Assembly (NCBI GenBank): GCA_023957575.1
Contig: JAMLGU010000005.1
Location: 286,253 to 350,252 of the forward strand
Origin: Chitinophagaceae bacterium
GTDB taxonomy: Bacteria; Bacteroidota; Bacteroidia; Chitinophagales; Chitinophagaceae
Direction: 5' to 3'
Length of the DNA: 64,000 nucleotides
Positions within the stretch are counted from its first letter, which is position 1, and every line of letters starts with the position of its first letter. The translations under genes were made by a program, and so were the position numbers. This document shows, one piece after another, positions 17,774 to 26,432 of the stretch. The notes beneath the pieces were generated by a model. That model made no database searches, had not been told where the DNA came from, and saw only the letters and a list, made by a program, of their open reading frames with translations.

Positions 17774-19315
17774 ATGTCTGCAGGATTTCTATTTTCGGTT
17801 GTTATTGCTTATTTCATACTTCTATTAGTTGTTGCCCTTAAAACCAGTAAGGGAAGTGATAATGAGTCTTTTTTTATCGGCAACCGTAAAAGCAACTGGA
17901 TGCTGGTGGCCTTTGGAATGATAGGCACTTCGCTCAGTGGCGTTACTTTTGTAAGTGTACCCGGAGCCGTGGGGATGAATTCATTTGCCTACATGCAAAT
18001 TGTTTTTGGCTATTTTATAGGCTATCTGCTGATAGCTTTTGTACTGCTGCCCTTGTACTATCGCTTGAAACTTACCTCTATATATAGTTATTTGAAAACC
18101 CGTATGGGTATGATGAGCTACAAAACCGGCGCCTGGTTTTTTATTATTTCCAGATTGCTGGGCGCCACAGCAAGGCTGTATCTGGTAGTAGTCATTTTGC
18201 AAACCACGATTCTTGATAGTTTTGGCATTCCGTTTTGGGTGTCAACCCTATTTATTTTGATAATGATTATCCTTTACACCTTTGAAGGAGGCGTAAAAAC
18301 CATTGTATGGACAGATACCCTGCAAACCACAGGTATGCTCACGGGCCTCATTGCCGGTATCATTTTCATACTGCACAATATGGGCATCAGCGTAACCGAG
18401 AGTTTAGATATGCTGCGAAGTCAGCAGCTCTCCAGAGTGTTTCATACCGATATGAATTCTACTCTTTTCTGGCCCAAACAAATTCTGGCAGGGATGTTTA
18501 TTACCTTGTCCATGACCGGGCTCGACCAGGAGATGATGCAAAAAAGCATATCGGTTACCAACTTGCGTGACTCCAAAAAGAATATGGTTTCTCTGGCTTT
18601 CATCATGTTGGTAGTAATTGGGTTGTTTTTGTATATGGGCGGCCTACTTTACCTGTATGGCCAAACTGTGGGAGGAGCATTTACAGAGGTTGTGAACAAT
18701 GGCGTACCTGCAAAAACATTTATGCTGGATGGTAAAAACGTAATGGGAGACTCCATTTTCCCGCAGCTCGCCGTACACCACATGCCTCATGCGCTTTCCA
18801 TCATATTTATAATTGCACTTATTTCGGCGCTCTTCCCCAGCGCAGATGGCGCTATGACGGCGCTCACCTCTTCATTTTGTATTGATATTGCCGGCATTAA
18901 CCGAAATCCGACAATGACAGATAAGGAAAAGAAAAGGTTTCGGCAGCGCGTTCATTTAACATTTGCCCTTTTATTTCTTTTGTTTGTAATGGTCTTTTAC
19001 TGGATTGGCAGTCGCAGCATTATTGATGTTATCCTAAAAATAGCAGGCTATACCTACGGACCGCTTCTTGGTCTCTTTGCTTTTGGCATTTTTGTAAAAA
19101 GAAGGCCGGTGGACAAATTAGTTCCCATTATATGCTTTGCGGCACCCATTATCAGCTTTGTAATAGACGAAGGCGTGAACAAAATGAACTGGTTGGGAGG
19201 TTATAAAATTGGTCTTGAGTTAATTATCATTAATGCCGCACTTGCATTTATTGGTTTATTTTTCATATCTAAGAAAGTGGACGCACATGAACTGGAGCAG
19301 GACAGCGTTCTTTAG
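17774..19315 (+). CDS. Sodium:solute symporter (SSS family)
   Basis: A polytopic Na+-coupled transporter of 513 residues with about 13 hydrophobic segments. SESFFIGNRKSNWMLVAFGMIGTSLSGVTFVSVPG near the N-terminus and the R-LLGATARLY segment are typical of the solute/sodium symporter family (LeuT fold). TLSMTGLDQEMMQKS and SADGAMTALTSSF are further family motifs. The transported solute cannot be decided; neighbours are not catabolic genes. It reads in the same direction as the methyltransferase 75 bp downstream, separated by short GATTACTAATTGCT-like repeats. Confidence 0.88.
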   Translation: MSAGFLFSVVIAYFILLLVVALKTSKGSDNESFFIGNRKSNWMLVAFGMIGTSLSGVTFVSVPGAVGMNSFAYMQIVFGYFIGYLLIAFVLLPLYYRLKLTSIYSYLKTRMGMMSYKTGAWFFIISRLLGATARLYLVVVILQTTILDSFGIPFWVSTLFILIMIILYTFEGGVKTIVWTDTLQTTGMLTGLIAGIIFILHNMGISVTESLDMLRSQQLSRVFHTDMNSTLFWPKQILAGMFITLSMTGLDQEMMQKSISVTNLRDSKKNMVSLAFIMLVVIGLFLYMGGLLYLYGQTVGGAFTEVVNNGVPAKTFMLDGKNVMGDSIFPQLAVHHMPHALSIIFIIALISALFPSADGAMTALTSSFCIDIAGINRNPTMTDKEKKRFRQRVHLTFALLFLLFVMVFYWIGSRSIIDVILKIAGYTYGPLLGLFAFGIFVKRRPVDKLVPIICFAAPIISFVIDEGVNKMNWLGGYKIGLELIIINAALAFIGLFFISKKVDAHELEQDSVL

Positions 19316-19324
19316 ATTTCAGAT

Positions 19325-19360
19325 TTGTTGATTACTAATTGCTGATTACTAATTGATTTT
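19325..19360. repeat. Short GATTACTAATTGCT repeats
   Basis: TTGATTACTAATTGCTGATTACTAATTGATT contains a 14-bp unit repeated about twice. It uses the same GATTACT/GATTGCT words as the larger heptamer array at 31131. Confidence 0.5.
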
Positions 19361-19390
19361 TAACGGTTTAGAGGAAAAATTTATTTACGA

Positions 19391-20026
19391 ATGACAGACT
19401 TTGAACGATTATCGCAGTTTGCAAACGAATTTACTACCAAAGAAGATGCTTTGTTGGTTGAGGTTAATGAATACACCCATCAACATCACACCGAACCGCA
19501 CATGCTCAGTGGACATGTACAAGGCCAGTTATTGCGAATGATAAGTTTTATGATAAAACCAAGGCGAATTTTGGAGATTGGCACCTTCACCGGCTATAGC
19601 GCATTGTGTCTTGCTGAGGGCCTCACCGATGACGGCATTTTACATACAATTGAAAGCCGCGAAGAAACATCTGCCATTGCAGACAATTTTTTCAGAAAAT
19701 CTGCGTTATATCCAAAAATAAAATTACACACGGGTAAAGCGTTGGAGGTGATACCCTCCTTGCAGGAAGAATGGGATCTGGTGTTCATAGATGCTGATAA
19801 ACAAGGTTATATAGATTATTTTAAAATGATTTTACCGTCTGTAAAGAAAAAAGGCTTTATCTTAGCGGATAATATTTTTTTTCATGGCAGGGCTTTGGAA
19901 GAAGCGCCAAAAGGGAAAAGCGCAAAAGCAATAAAAGCCTTCAATGAATTCATTAGACAACAGACTGATATTGAAAAAGTTATACTTACCATAAGAGACG
20001 GGTTATATTTATTGCGAAAACTGTAA
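19391..20026 (+). CDS. Class I SAM-dependent O-methyltransferase
   Basis: Small-molecule O-methyltransferase of the caffeoyl-CoA/catechol OMT type (211 residues). SAM-binding motif I is LEIGTFTGYSALCLA near residue 58, the acidic metal- and substrate-binding segment is VFIDADKQGYIDYF near 135, and ADNIFFHG follows. These families use a divalent cation to position the acceptor hydroxyl. The gene is 12 bp upstream of the glucosaminidase and probably co-transcribed with it and hpt; no substrate can be inferred from that context. Confidence 0.9.
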   Translation: MTDFERLSQFANEFTTKEDALLVEVNEYTHQHHTEPHMLSGHVQGQLLRMISFMIKPRRILEIGTFTGYSALCLAEGLTDDGILHTIESREETSAIADNFFRKSALYPKIKLHTGKALEVIPSLQEEWDLVFIDADKQGYIDYFKMILPSVKKKGFILADNIFFHGRALEEAPKGKSAKAIKAFNEFIRQQTDIEKVILTIRDGLYLLRKL

Positions 20027-20038
20027 CTACAAAGAAAG

Positions 20039-21016
20039 ATGATAAAAAAACTTACCGCAAACATTCTTTTACTACTGATAACTGTTATTTCTTACGGCCA
20101 AAAGGCTGAAGTTATTGAAAATTATATAAAAACCTACCGTACCATTGCTATTGAGGAAATGCAACGAACAGGTGTGCCGGCGGCTATCAAACTGGCTCAG
20201 GGCATACATGAAACAATGGCAGGGCAAAGTGAATTGGTGCTAAAATCAAATAACCATTTCGGTATTAAATGCAAAGAAGGATATAATGGACCTTATGTAC
20301 TTCATGATGACGACCGCCCCAAGGAAAGATTTATGAAGTATGAAGATGCCATGCAGTCCTACAGAGACCATTCAGATTTTTTAAAGAACCGCTCGCGGTA
20401 TGCTTCCCTCTTTCAGTTGGAACCTACCGACTACAAGGGATGGGCAATGGGTTTGAAAAAAGCAGGATATGCCACCAATCCAAAATATCCGCAACTACTT
20501 ATTGGCCTGATAGAAAAATACAACCTGCAGGAATATACGATGATAGGGCTTGGTGTAACACATATACCCGATGAAATAAAGGAAAATTTAGCAGCCCAAA
20601 AACAGACAATTGAACCCGAAATTGTTCCCGAACCTGCACCCATATATCCAACCGGAGAATTTAAAATCAATAATACCAGAGTAATTTTTGTTAAAAAAGG
20701 AACTGCATTGCAGGAGATTGCAAGTCAGTTCAATGTAACAACCAACCGATTATTTGACTTCAATGATTTTTCTTTTACATCAGATACAGCTCCAAAAGAT
20801 ATGCTGGTATTTTTACAACCTAAGAGAACAATGGGCGAAAATATATTTCATGAGGTAAAACCGGGCGAAAATATATACGATATTGCACAAACAGAAGGCA
20901 TCAGACTGGAGTCTCTTTTAAAATATAACAATATTACAAAATTTGTTTCACCTGCAGTTGGTTCTAAACTATCTTTGCAGGAAACCAATAATTTCAATAA
21001 TACGGGGTTTAATTAA
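20039..21016 (+). CDS. Secreted glucosaminidase with LysM domains
   Basis: Peptidoglycan hydrolase. Residues 1-20 form a signal peptide ending SYGQ. Residues about 30-170 form a glucosaminidase (GH73-type) domain with AIKLAQGIHETMAGQSEL carrying the catalytic Glu and the NNHFGIKC motif. Two LysM-like segments follow: a degenerate one near 212-258 (INNTRVIFVKKGTALQEIASQ) and a clear one near 272-317 (VKPGENIYDIAQTEG). They should bind glycan chains. It precedes hpt by 10 bp, a housekeeping operon arrangement, suggesting a general cell-wall turnover role. Confidence 0.9.
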   Translation: MIKKLTANILLLLITVISYGQKAEVIENYIKTYRTIAIEEMQRTGVPAAIKLAQGIHETMAGQSELVLKSNNHFGIKCKEGYNGPYVLHDDDRPKERFMKYEDAMQSYRDHSDFLKNRSRYASLFQLEPTDYKGWAMGLKKAGYATNPKYPQLLIGLIEKYNLQEYTMIGLGVTHIPDEIKENLAAQKQTIEPEIVPEPAPIYPTGEFKINNTRVIFVKKGTALQEIASQFNVTTNRLFDFNDFSFTSDTAPKDMLVFLQPKRTMGENIFHEVKPGENIYDIAQTEGIRLESLLKYNNITKFVSPAVGSKLSLQETNNFNNTGFN

Positions 21017-21026
21017 TAGTATTCTT

Positions 21027-21566
21027 ATGGCCAATATCAAAGTAAATGACAAAGACTTTGAAATCTATCTTACCGAAGACCAACTGCAAAAAAGAATCAA
21101 AGAGCTGGCCAAGCAAATAAATGCTGACTATCAGGGAAAGAAAGTATATTTTATTGCCATCCTAAATGGCTCATTCATGTTTGCTGCCGATATTTTTAAG
21201 CATCTAACCATCGACAGTGAAATATGTTTTATAAAACTGGTTTCCTATAAAGGCATGAAGTCAACCGGCTCTGTAGCCACCACTATCGGCTTAGATGAAG
21301 ACCTGCACCAAAAGCATGTGATCATTCTGGAAGATATTATTGATACAGGCAAAACCGTGCACTACTTTTTGCCAAAGCTTATGCACCAGCAACCTCTTTC
21401 TTTAAAAATTGCCTCACTGCTGCACAAAGCCGAAATGACACAGTACGATATCCCAATTGATTATGTAGGATTTGTAATCCCCAATAAATTTGTTGTAGGC
21501 TACGGCCTTGACTATGATGGACTTGGCCGCAACTATAAAGATATTTATCAGGTGGTAGAAAGTTGA
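21027..21566 (+). CDS. hpt: Hypoxanthine phosphoribosyltransferase
   Basis: Purine salvage enzyme that converts hypoxanthine or guanine plus PRPP to IMP or GMP. The PRPP-binding motif VIILEDIIDTGKT is near residue 100 and the IAILNGSFMFAADI segment and DYVGFVIPNKFVVGYGLDYD near the C-terminus are diagnostic. I use the ATG at 21027 (protein MANIKVNDKDF, 179 residues); the longer frame opens upstream with TTG inside the preceding gene. It is the last gene of the methyltransferase-glucosaminidase-hpt run. Confidence 0.95.
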   Translation: MANIKVNDKDFEIYLTEDQLQKRIKELAKQINADYQGKKVYFIAILNGSFMFAADIFKHLTIDSEICFIKLVSYKGMKSTGSVATTIGLDEDLHQKHVIILEDIIDTGKTVHYFLPKLMHQQPLSLKIASLLHKAEMTQYDIPIDYVGFVIPNKFVVGYGLDYDGLGRNYKDIYQVVES

Positions 21567-21608
21567 TGCTTGCCGCAAATCATAACCAGATTTACTTCGT
21601 TTCTATCT

Positions 21609-23405
21609 TTATTTATTCATCTTAATATAAATGGAATCTGCTAAAATAGTAACGCCATTGCTTTTATCATAAGCCATAACTTTTCCATCCTTAGTCGTAA
21701 TTTCAATGACTCCGTTTGCAGCCAAATCACCATATTTTGATGTAGCGCTTTTGTCTTTCAAAACAGATATGGATTCAATGTCATCGGGAGAAATTTTTGA
21801 CAATTCACCCTTAGACGATAATCTGTTATCAATTACATATAAAGGATTTTCATGGCTCGGTGTACCCCTTAACCTTTTACTAATTTCGGGTTTGAGCGTT
21901 TTTGAATTTGATGCATCTATACTATAAGAAGACGCCCCATTTACTAATTTTAATCTGATTTCAATTACTCCATTTTTACCTGCTTCACCATATTTATCGG
22001 TGGCATATTTGTCTTTTAATACTGAAACGGATTCAATGTCCTCGGGGGAAATTTTTGACACTTCATCTGCAGATACAACCTTTTCATTCAATACAAATAA
22101 AGGCCTCCCCTTCAATCCCCTGATTTTTAGATCATCAACTATATTTTGGTTTTTTGATGATGGACCCTCCTTATTATAATCCGGTTGCGAATTAACTGAT
22201 TTTAATTTGATTTCAATTACTCCATCTTTACCTTTTTCACCATATTTATCGGTGGCGTATTTGTCTTTATATACTGAGATCTCCTTAATCTGATCTGGCG
22301 CTATTTTTGACATTTCTTCTTCAGATATAATTTCATTATCAACAACTACTAAAGGTCTTTCATTTATCCTTGGCTTATCTCCCCTTCGACCATCTTCATT
22401 TCTGATTTTTATTTCAACAGGGGCAAATTGGTTTTTATTATTCACGGGTTTGTTTACAGTGCCGGGAGGTATTGTGTCCTTATTCAATATCAATGCAGTA
22501 GGAACCAAATCTTGAAGACTGGTCATCATTTTTTCTTTCACTTCTCTTCTAAAAGCCAGCAGGAGTACGGCAATAACCGGTAGCAGGAATAAAAATTTGG
22601 CCAAATGAATTTTTGCGCTTTTTATTGTATTCATCATAATGATTCTGTTTTTTAAGGATGAAAAATTAAAGTGATTGGTGAAAGCAAATTGGCGGTTGCC
22701 CATTACTTTCAATAAAAGGTATTGGTATTCCGACTTGTCATATCCGTGTTGCAAAACTTTATCATCTGCTATAAACTCCAGGTTTTGTTTAATAGCCTTT
22801 CTTAACAACCATACAAAAGGATTCATCCAGTTGATGATACAAAGAAGCTCGCACCAAATGATATCAAGCGTGTGTTTTTGTTTGATATGTACAAATTCGT
22901 GCCTGATGATTTCCTGAAGTTCTTCATCAGTGTACTTTTTTTTGTTTATAAATATGGCATTGCCAAAGGAGAATGGCGCAATGTCTGCATCTAATTGATA
23001 TATTTTAGTTAGCTCGCCTGAAATCAATCTGGCGCTATTTTTCATTTTTTTAAATGAATAAAATTTGAATAAAAATTTTATCAATAATAATAATGAACCG
23101 GTGAAAAAAAGCATTAAAGCCCAATCCCACAAACCCACATTTTGAAAAAAACTCTTTTCCTCAGTTAAGTGTTCCACTCCCATAGATGGTATCCATGTAA
23201 GTAAATTTGTTTTATCCAATTCTTTTCTTTTAAGTTCGGGCATGATGTTTATCAACGGTATAATAAAACTTAACGCTGTATATCCCAGCAGGTACCATCG
23301 GTTCCAGTTATAAAAAGTGAGCCTGCGTAGTAATAAAACGTAAAAAATATATACAACCGCCAGAGCCAGGCTGAGTTTGGCAATATAATCTATAATTATT
23401 GGCAT
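21609..23405 (-). CDS. BlaR1-like M56 metallopeptidase with three TonB-plug-like repeats
   Basis: Membrane zinc peptidase that in characterised M56/BlaI systems senses a signal and inactivates the repressor. Hydrophobic segments are at about 8-26, 38-54, 94-116 and 270-286; the zinc motif is H169-E-F-V-H173 with a downstream Glu in the EFIADD segment (210). After TM4 the exported part holds three repeats at 350-402, 434-487 and 520-572, each PL(V/F/Y)V(V/L/I)(D/N) ... KI(A/S)P(D/E) ... (S)V(Y/L)KDK.AT.KYG ... GVIEI. This motif copies the plug of TonB-dependent receptors. A beta-lactam-binding sensor is absent. It lies 87 bp downstream of the blaI-like gene on the same strand, so it is probably co-regulated. 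Confidence 0.88.
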   Translation of the reverse strand: MPIIIDYIAKLSLALAVVYIFYVLLLRRLTFYNWNRWYLLGYTALSFIIPLINIMPELKRKELDKTNLLTWIPSMGVEHLTEEKSFFQNVGLWDWALMLFFTGSLLLLIKFLFKFYSFKKMKNSARLISGELTKIYQLDADIAPFSFGNAIFINKKKYTDEELQEIIRHEFVHIKQKHTLDIIWCELLCIINWMNPFVWLLRKAIKQNLEFIADDKVLQHGYDKSEYQYLLLKVMGNRQFAFTNHFNFSSLKNRIIMMNTIKSAKIHLAKFLFLLPVIAVLLLAFRREVKEKMMTSLQDLVPTALILNKDTIPPGTVNKPVNNKNQFAPVEIKIRNEDGRRGDKPRINERPLVVVDNEIISEEEMSKIAPDQIKEISVYKDKYATDKYGEKGKDGVIEIKLKSVNSQPDYNKEGPSSKNQNIVDDLKIRGLKGRPLFVLNEKVVSADEVSKISPEDIESVSVLKDKYATDKYGEAGKNGVIEIRLKLVNGASSYSIDASNSKTLKPEISKRLRGTPSHENPLYVIDNRLSSKGELSKISPDDIESISVLKDKSATSKYGDLAANGVIEITTKDGKVMAYDKSNGVTILADSIYIKMNK

Positions 23406-23492
23406 TTATTCCTTTTTGACATATAACAATATTATGGTTGTTAACCCTTTGGAATCAGGTCAACCATCTTCTTTTCTTAACTTAAAAAACTA

Positions 23493-23855
23493 TCACTTCT
23501 TCTTTCCGCTTTCAATCATTTTTACGATTTCTTTCAATTCTGTCACTGACAGTTTTTCCTGCTTCACAAAAAAACTAACCAGATCCTTGTACGAATTGCT
23601 GAAATAGTCTTTTACTAAGTTGCCCATAAATTTCTTCATGTACTCCTGTTCCGAAATGAGCGGCTTATACACATAAACATTTCCAAAGAGTCGGCCTGAA
23701 ATGTATCCTTTTTTCTCAAGGTTTTTAACCGTTGATGCAATTGTTGTATAAGGCCCCGGCTTATCCATTTCCTGCATAAACGCTTTTATATGCCCCTCTC
23801 CCACCTTCCAGATGGCTTGCATAACGGCTTCTTCCTGTACTGTTAACTTAATCAT
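23493..23855 (-). CDS. BlaI/MecI family transcriptional repressor
   Basis: A 120-residue winged-helix repressor. LTVQEEAVMQAIWKVGEGHIKAFM is the first helices of the family, and GPYTTIASTVKNLEKKGYISG is the recognition helix and wing; the C-terminal helix after residue 75 is the dimerisation part where the M56 partner normally cleaves. It precedes the M56 gene. Its promoter holds an inverted repeat exactly between the -33 and -7 boxes, indicating autorepression. Confidence 0.93.
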   Translation of the reverse strand: MIKLTVQEEAVMQAIWKVGEGHIKAFMQEMDKPGPYTTIASTVKNLEKKGYISGRLFGNVYVYKPLISEQEYMKKFMGNLVKDYFSNSYKDLVSFFVKQEKLSVTELKEIVKMIESGKKK

Positions 23856-23872
23856 ATCTTACGATTTTAAAA

Positions 23873-23903
23873 CAAAATTACGATATCTCCGTAATTCGCC
23901 AAA
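23873..23903 (-). promoter_or_regulatory. Promoter of the blaI-M56 pair
   Basis: On the minus strand TTTG (23900-23903), a 19-bp spacer and TAATTTTG (23873-23880) give an exact match to the Bacteroidota consensus TTTG-N19-TAnnTTTG. The -7 box ends 17 bp before the ATG, so the leader is short. Confidence 0.75.
23877..23895. promoter_or_regulatory. Candidate BlaI operator
   Basis: ATTACG-N7-CGTAAT is a 19-bp dyad filling the spacer and overlapping the -7 box of the promoter. Repressor bound here would block RNA polymerase directly. BlaI/MecI operators are dyads with a TACA/TGTA core in Firmicutes; TTAC/GTAA is the analogous core here. Confidence 0.65.
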
Positions 23904-23996
23904 TATTTTTTTCCTTTTTTCAAAATATTGGCATTTGTTTGCAACTTATTTTGTATTATTCGCAGTCTATCAGTGAATTCATTTAAATAAACTTTT

Positions 23997-24491
23997 ATGA
24001 AACGATATATTTTATTGTTGGCATCTGTTATTTTTACTCAGGTAATTTTTGCTCAAAATGAGGTACCTCAATATTTGCAAACAAAGACATTGCCTCCGGT
24101 AAGGCTTCTATTACCCGATAGCTCCGGCTGGGAACTAAAGGCAAAGAGAGATAAAAAGAAGCCGATGATGATTGTTTTTTTCAGTCCTGAGTGTGATCAC
24201 TGCCAGCACGAAACCGAAGAATTAGTAAAAAACATAGACAAGTTGAAACATATTCAAATTGTAATGGCTACCACCTACCCACTCAAAGACATGAGAGGTT
24301 TTATTAAAAATTATAACCTGGCCAATCATCCAAATATTATTATAGGCAGAGACTATGCCTACATCATGCCTGTTTATTTCAATATCAAGAATCTTCCATA
24401 TCATGCTTTCTACAATAAAGCAGGACAATTGATTGGGGGATTTGAAGGAAATATGACCATAGAAAAAATATTGCAGGTACTCCCCAAATAG
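23997..24491 (+). CDS. Exported thioredoxin-like protein
   Basis: Periplasmic redox protein of the thioredoxin/TlpA fold (164 residues). Residues 1-20 are a signal peptide ending FAQ. The active-site disulfide motif is C66-D-H-C69 in FFSPECDHCQHE, and the segment IKNLPYHAFYNKAG contains the cis-Pro position. CDHC is an unusual inter-Cys pair compared with the standard CGPC or CPPC, so redox potential may differ. It is divergent from the blaI-like gene. The partner is unknown. Confidence 0.85.
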   Translation: MKRYILLLASVIFTQVIFAQNEVPQYLQTKTLPPVRLLLPDSSGWELKAKRDKKKPMMIVFFSPECDHCQHETEELVKNIDKLKHIQIVMATTYPLKDMRGFIKNYNLANHPNIIIGRDYAYIMPVYFNIKNLPYHAFYNKAGQLIGGFEGNMTIEKILQVLPK

Positions 24492-24588
24492 TTCCGCTTC
24501 GAGATATTGAAAATAATAAATAAGCATGTCAAAAATCATATTTTTTGCATGATTTTCTGTGTTACTTTGTCATAACAAACGAAGTTAT

Positions 24589-25872
24589 ATGGAAAAGCAT
24601 TTATACGTTTCTGCTGAGGAGGCGTTATCATTAATTCAAAGTAATCAAAGGGTTTTTTTTCATGGAAGCGCAGCCACACCCCTGTATTTAATGAATGAAT
24701 TAGCCAAACAGAAAGAAAGGTTGAGAAATGTGGAAATTGTATCTATCACCTTACAGGGAGATATTGAAATTACAAAACCGGAATACCGGGATGCTTTTTA
24801 CATAAACAGCCTTTTTGTTTCTACGCCTATTCGTGAGGCGGTTAATAGTGGCAGGGCAGATTATATACCGGTATTTTTGAGTGATATTCCTGAATTGTTT
24901 GAAGGAGATTTACTTCCATTGGATGTAGCGGTAGTAAAAGTATCGCCTCCGGATAAACATGGCTATTGTTCCTTAGGCACATCTGTTGATATTGCACGAA
25001 CTGCTGTTGACAATGCAAAACTGGTGATAGGTGAAGTAAACCCACAAATGCCCCGTACACATGGCGACAGTATGATTCATGTAAAGCGATTTACCAAATT
25101 AGTGTGGCACGATGAAAAACTATCCGAAACAGATTATGCATCGAAAATTACCGATGATGAAATGAAAATCGGCAGATATATTGCCGATCTTATTGAAGAC
25201 AAAAGTACTTTGCAAATGGGTATAGGAACTATTCCCGATGCGGTATTCAAAAGCCTTGCCAACCATAAGGACCTGGGGATACACTCAGAGATGATCAGCG
25301 ACGGAATCATACAGTTATATCTGGACGATGTAGTGAATAATAGATACAAAAAAATTCACCCAAACAAAACGGTTACTTCTTTTGCCGTTGGTACTGAAAA
25401 ATTATACAAGGTTGTTGACGATAATCCTTCATTTGCTTTTTTGGATATTGATTATGTAAACAATCCGCATGTAATCATGCGCAATGACCGTGTAGTGGCT
25501 ATAAATAGTGCAATAGAAGTGGATATTACCGGACAGATATGCGCCGACAGTATTGGCACCTATCATTACAGTGGCATTGGCGGGCAAATGGATTTTATGT
25601 ATGGCGCATCACTAAGCAAAGGCGGCAAACCCATCACTGCCATTACGAGCCGTACCAGAAAAGGTCAGCCGCGAATTGTACCTGTATTGAAACCGGGAGC
25701 AGGAGTAGTAACCACCAGAGGCCACGCACACTATGTGGTAACTGAATACGGTGTTGCTTATTTGCATGGGAAAAACATGCGGCAAAGAGCAAAAGCCCTT
25801 ATCAATATTTCTCATCCCGACGACAGAGAGGCGCTCGAAAAAACCTGCTTTGAAAGATTCAAGATTTTTTAG
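24589..25872 (+). CDS. Acetyl-CoA hydrolase/transferase family CoA-transferase
   Basis: Family I-type CoA-transferase that exchanges CoA between acyl-CoA and a free acid (acetate, succinate, 4-hydroxybutyrate or butyrate in characterised members). The catalytic Glu is in HSEMISDGI, ahead of an oxyanion-type GIGGQMDFMYGASLSKGG loop; LQMGIGTIPDAV is also typical. I start at ATG 24589 (MEKHLYVSAEEA); longer frames upstream use a non-ATG start. Length 427 fits. It could route acetate or short-chain acyl groups towards the acyl-CoA dehydrogenases and citrate synthase in this window; the specific acid is unknown. Confidence 0.88.
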   Translation: MEKHLYVSAEEALSLIQSNQRVFFHGSAATPLYLMNELAKQKERLRNVEIVSITLQGDIEITKPEYRDAFYINSLFVSTPIREAVNSGRADYIPVFLSDIPELFEGDLLPLDVAVVKVSPPDKHGYCSLGTSVDIARTAVDNAKLVIGEVNPQMPRTHGDSMIHVKRFTKLVWHDEKLSETDYASKITDDEMKIGRYIADLIEDKSTLQMGIGTIPDAVFKSLANHKDLGIHSEMISDGIIQLYLDDVVNNRYKKIHPNKTVTSFAVGTEKLYKVVDDNPSFAFLDIDYVNNPHVIMRNDRVVAINSAIEVDITGQICADSIGTYHYSGIGGQMDFMYGASLSKGGKPITAITSRTRKGQPRIVPVLKPGAGVVTTRGHAHYVVTEYGVAYLHGKNMRQRAKALINISHPDDREALEKTCFERFKIF

Positions 25873-25875
25873 TTG

Positions 25876-26280
25876 CTACGGGTGAAATGTATAAAAATAG
25901 TTGGCAGTATAATTCCACAGAAAAATTAGTACCAAAACCAGGAGCTTTGAAAAATAAAAGCCTGTGCGTAGTTTTTTTACAAGCAGGTATAAAAACAGAT
26001 TATTTAAGCCAAGCCCTACAACTGAAATAATTATAAATTTTAAGTATTGAGGTCCGATAGGCGCTTCAAAATCATTAAATGTCCAGTATCGGTTCAACAA
26101 ATAATTACTGGTTACAGCCAATGCAAATCCAATGGAATTTGCAAGGTATTTATTGAGTTTTATCTTTTCCTTAGCTATCCATGTTGCAGAAAAATCAACT
26201 GCAACGCCAGACAAGCCCACCAATGCATACTTAATAATTTTAAAACTCAGATAATCGTTCATTCGAAACAAAATTATCAT
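25876..26280 (-). CDS. GtrA family membrane protein
   Basis: Four hydrophobic segments in 134 residues: KYALVGLSGVAVDFSATWIA, YLANSIGFALAVTSNYLLNRYW, FIIISVVGLGLNNLFLYLLV and LLVLVLIFLWNYTANYFYTF. The NYLLNRYWTF and FLWNY motifs are the GtrA signature. GtrA-like proteins take part in moving lipid-linked sugars across the membrane for surface polysaccharide decoration. It is convergent with the CoA-transferase (3-bp gap) and has no glycosyltransferase partner here. Confidence 0.85.
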   Translation of the reverse strand: MIILFRMNDYLSFKIIKYALVGLSGVAVDFSATWIAKEKIKLNKYLANSIGFALAVTSNYLLNRYWTFNDFEAPIGPQYLKFIIISVVGLGLNNLFLYLLVKKLRTGFYFSKLLVLVLIFLWNYTANYFYTFHP

Positions 26281-26432
26281 TTATCATTATACCAACTGAT
26301 TAATAATTTTGAAACCAACCTGAATTATAAAAAAATAGCAAATAACAATGGGCAATAATAAATATTTCGGTTCAATAAAACCTGTTTTGCTATATTTACG
26401 TCTTTCAAATTACATAAAGGATTTTGAAAGTA

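Noticed and set aside
21609..23855. Beta-lactam resistance system
   Set aside because: The M56 protein lacks the penicillin-binding sensor domain and there is no beta-lactamase nearby.
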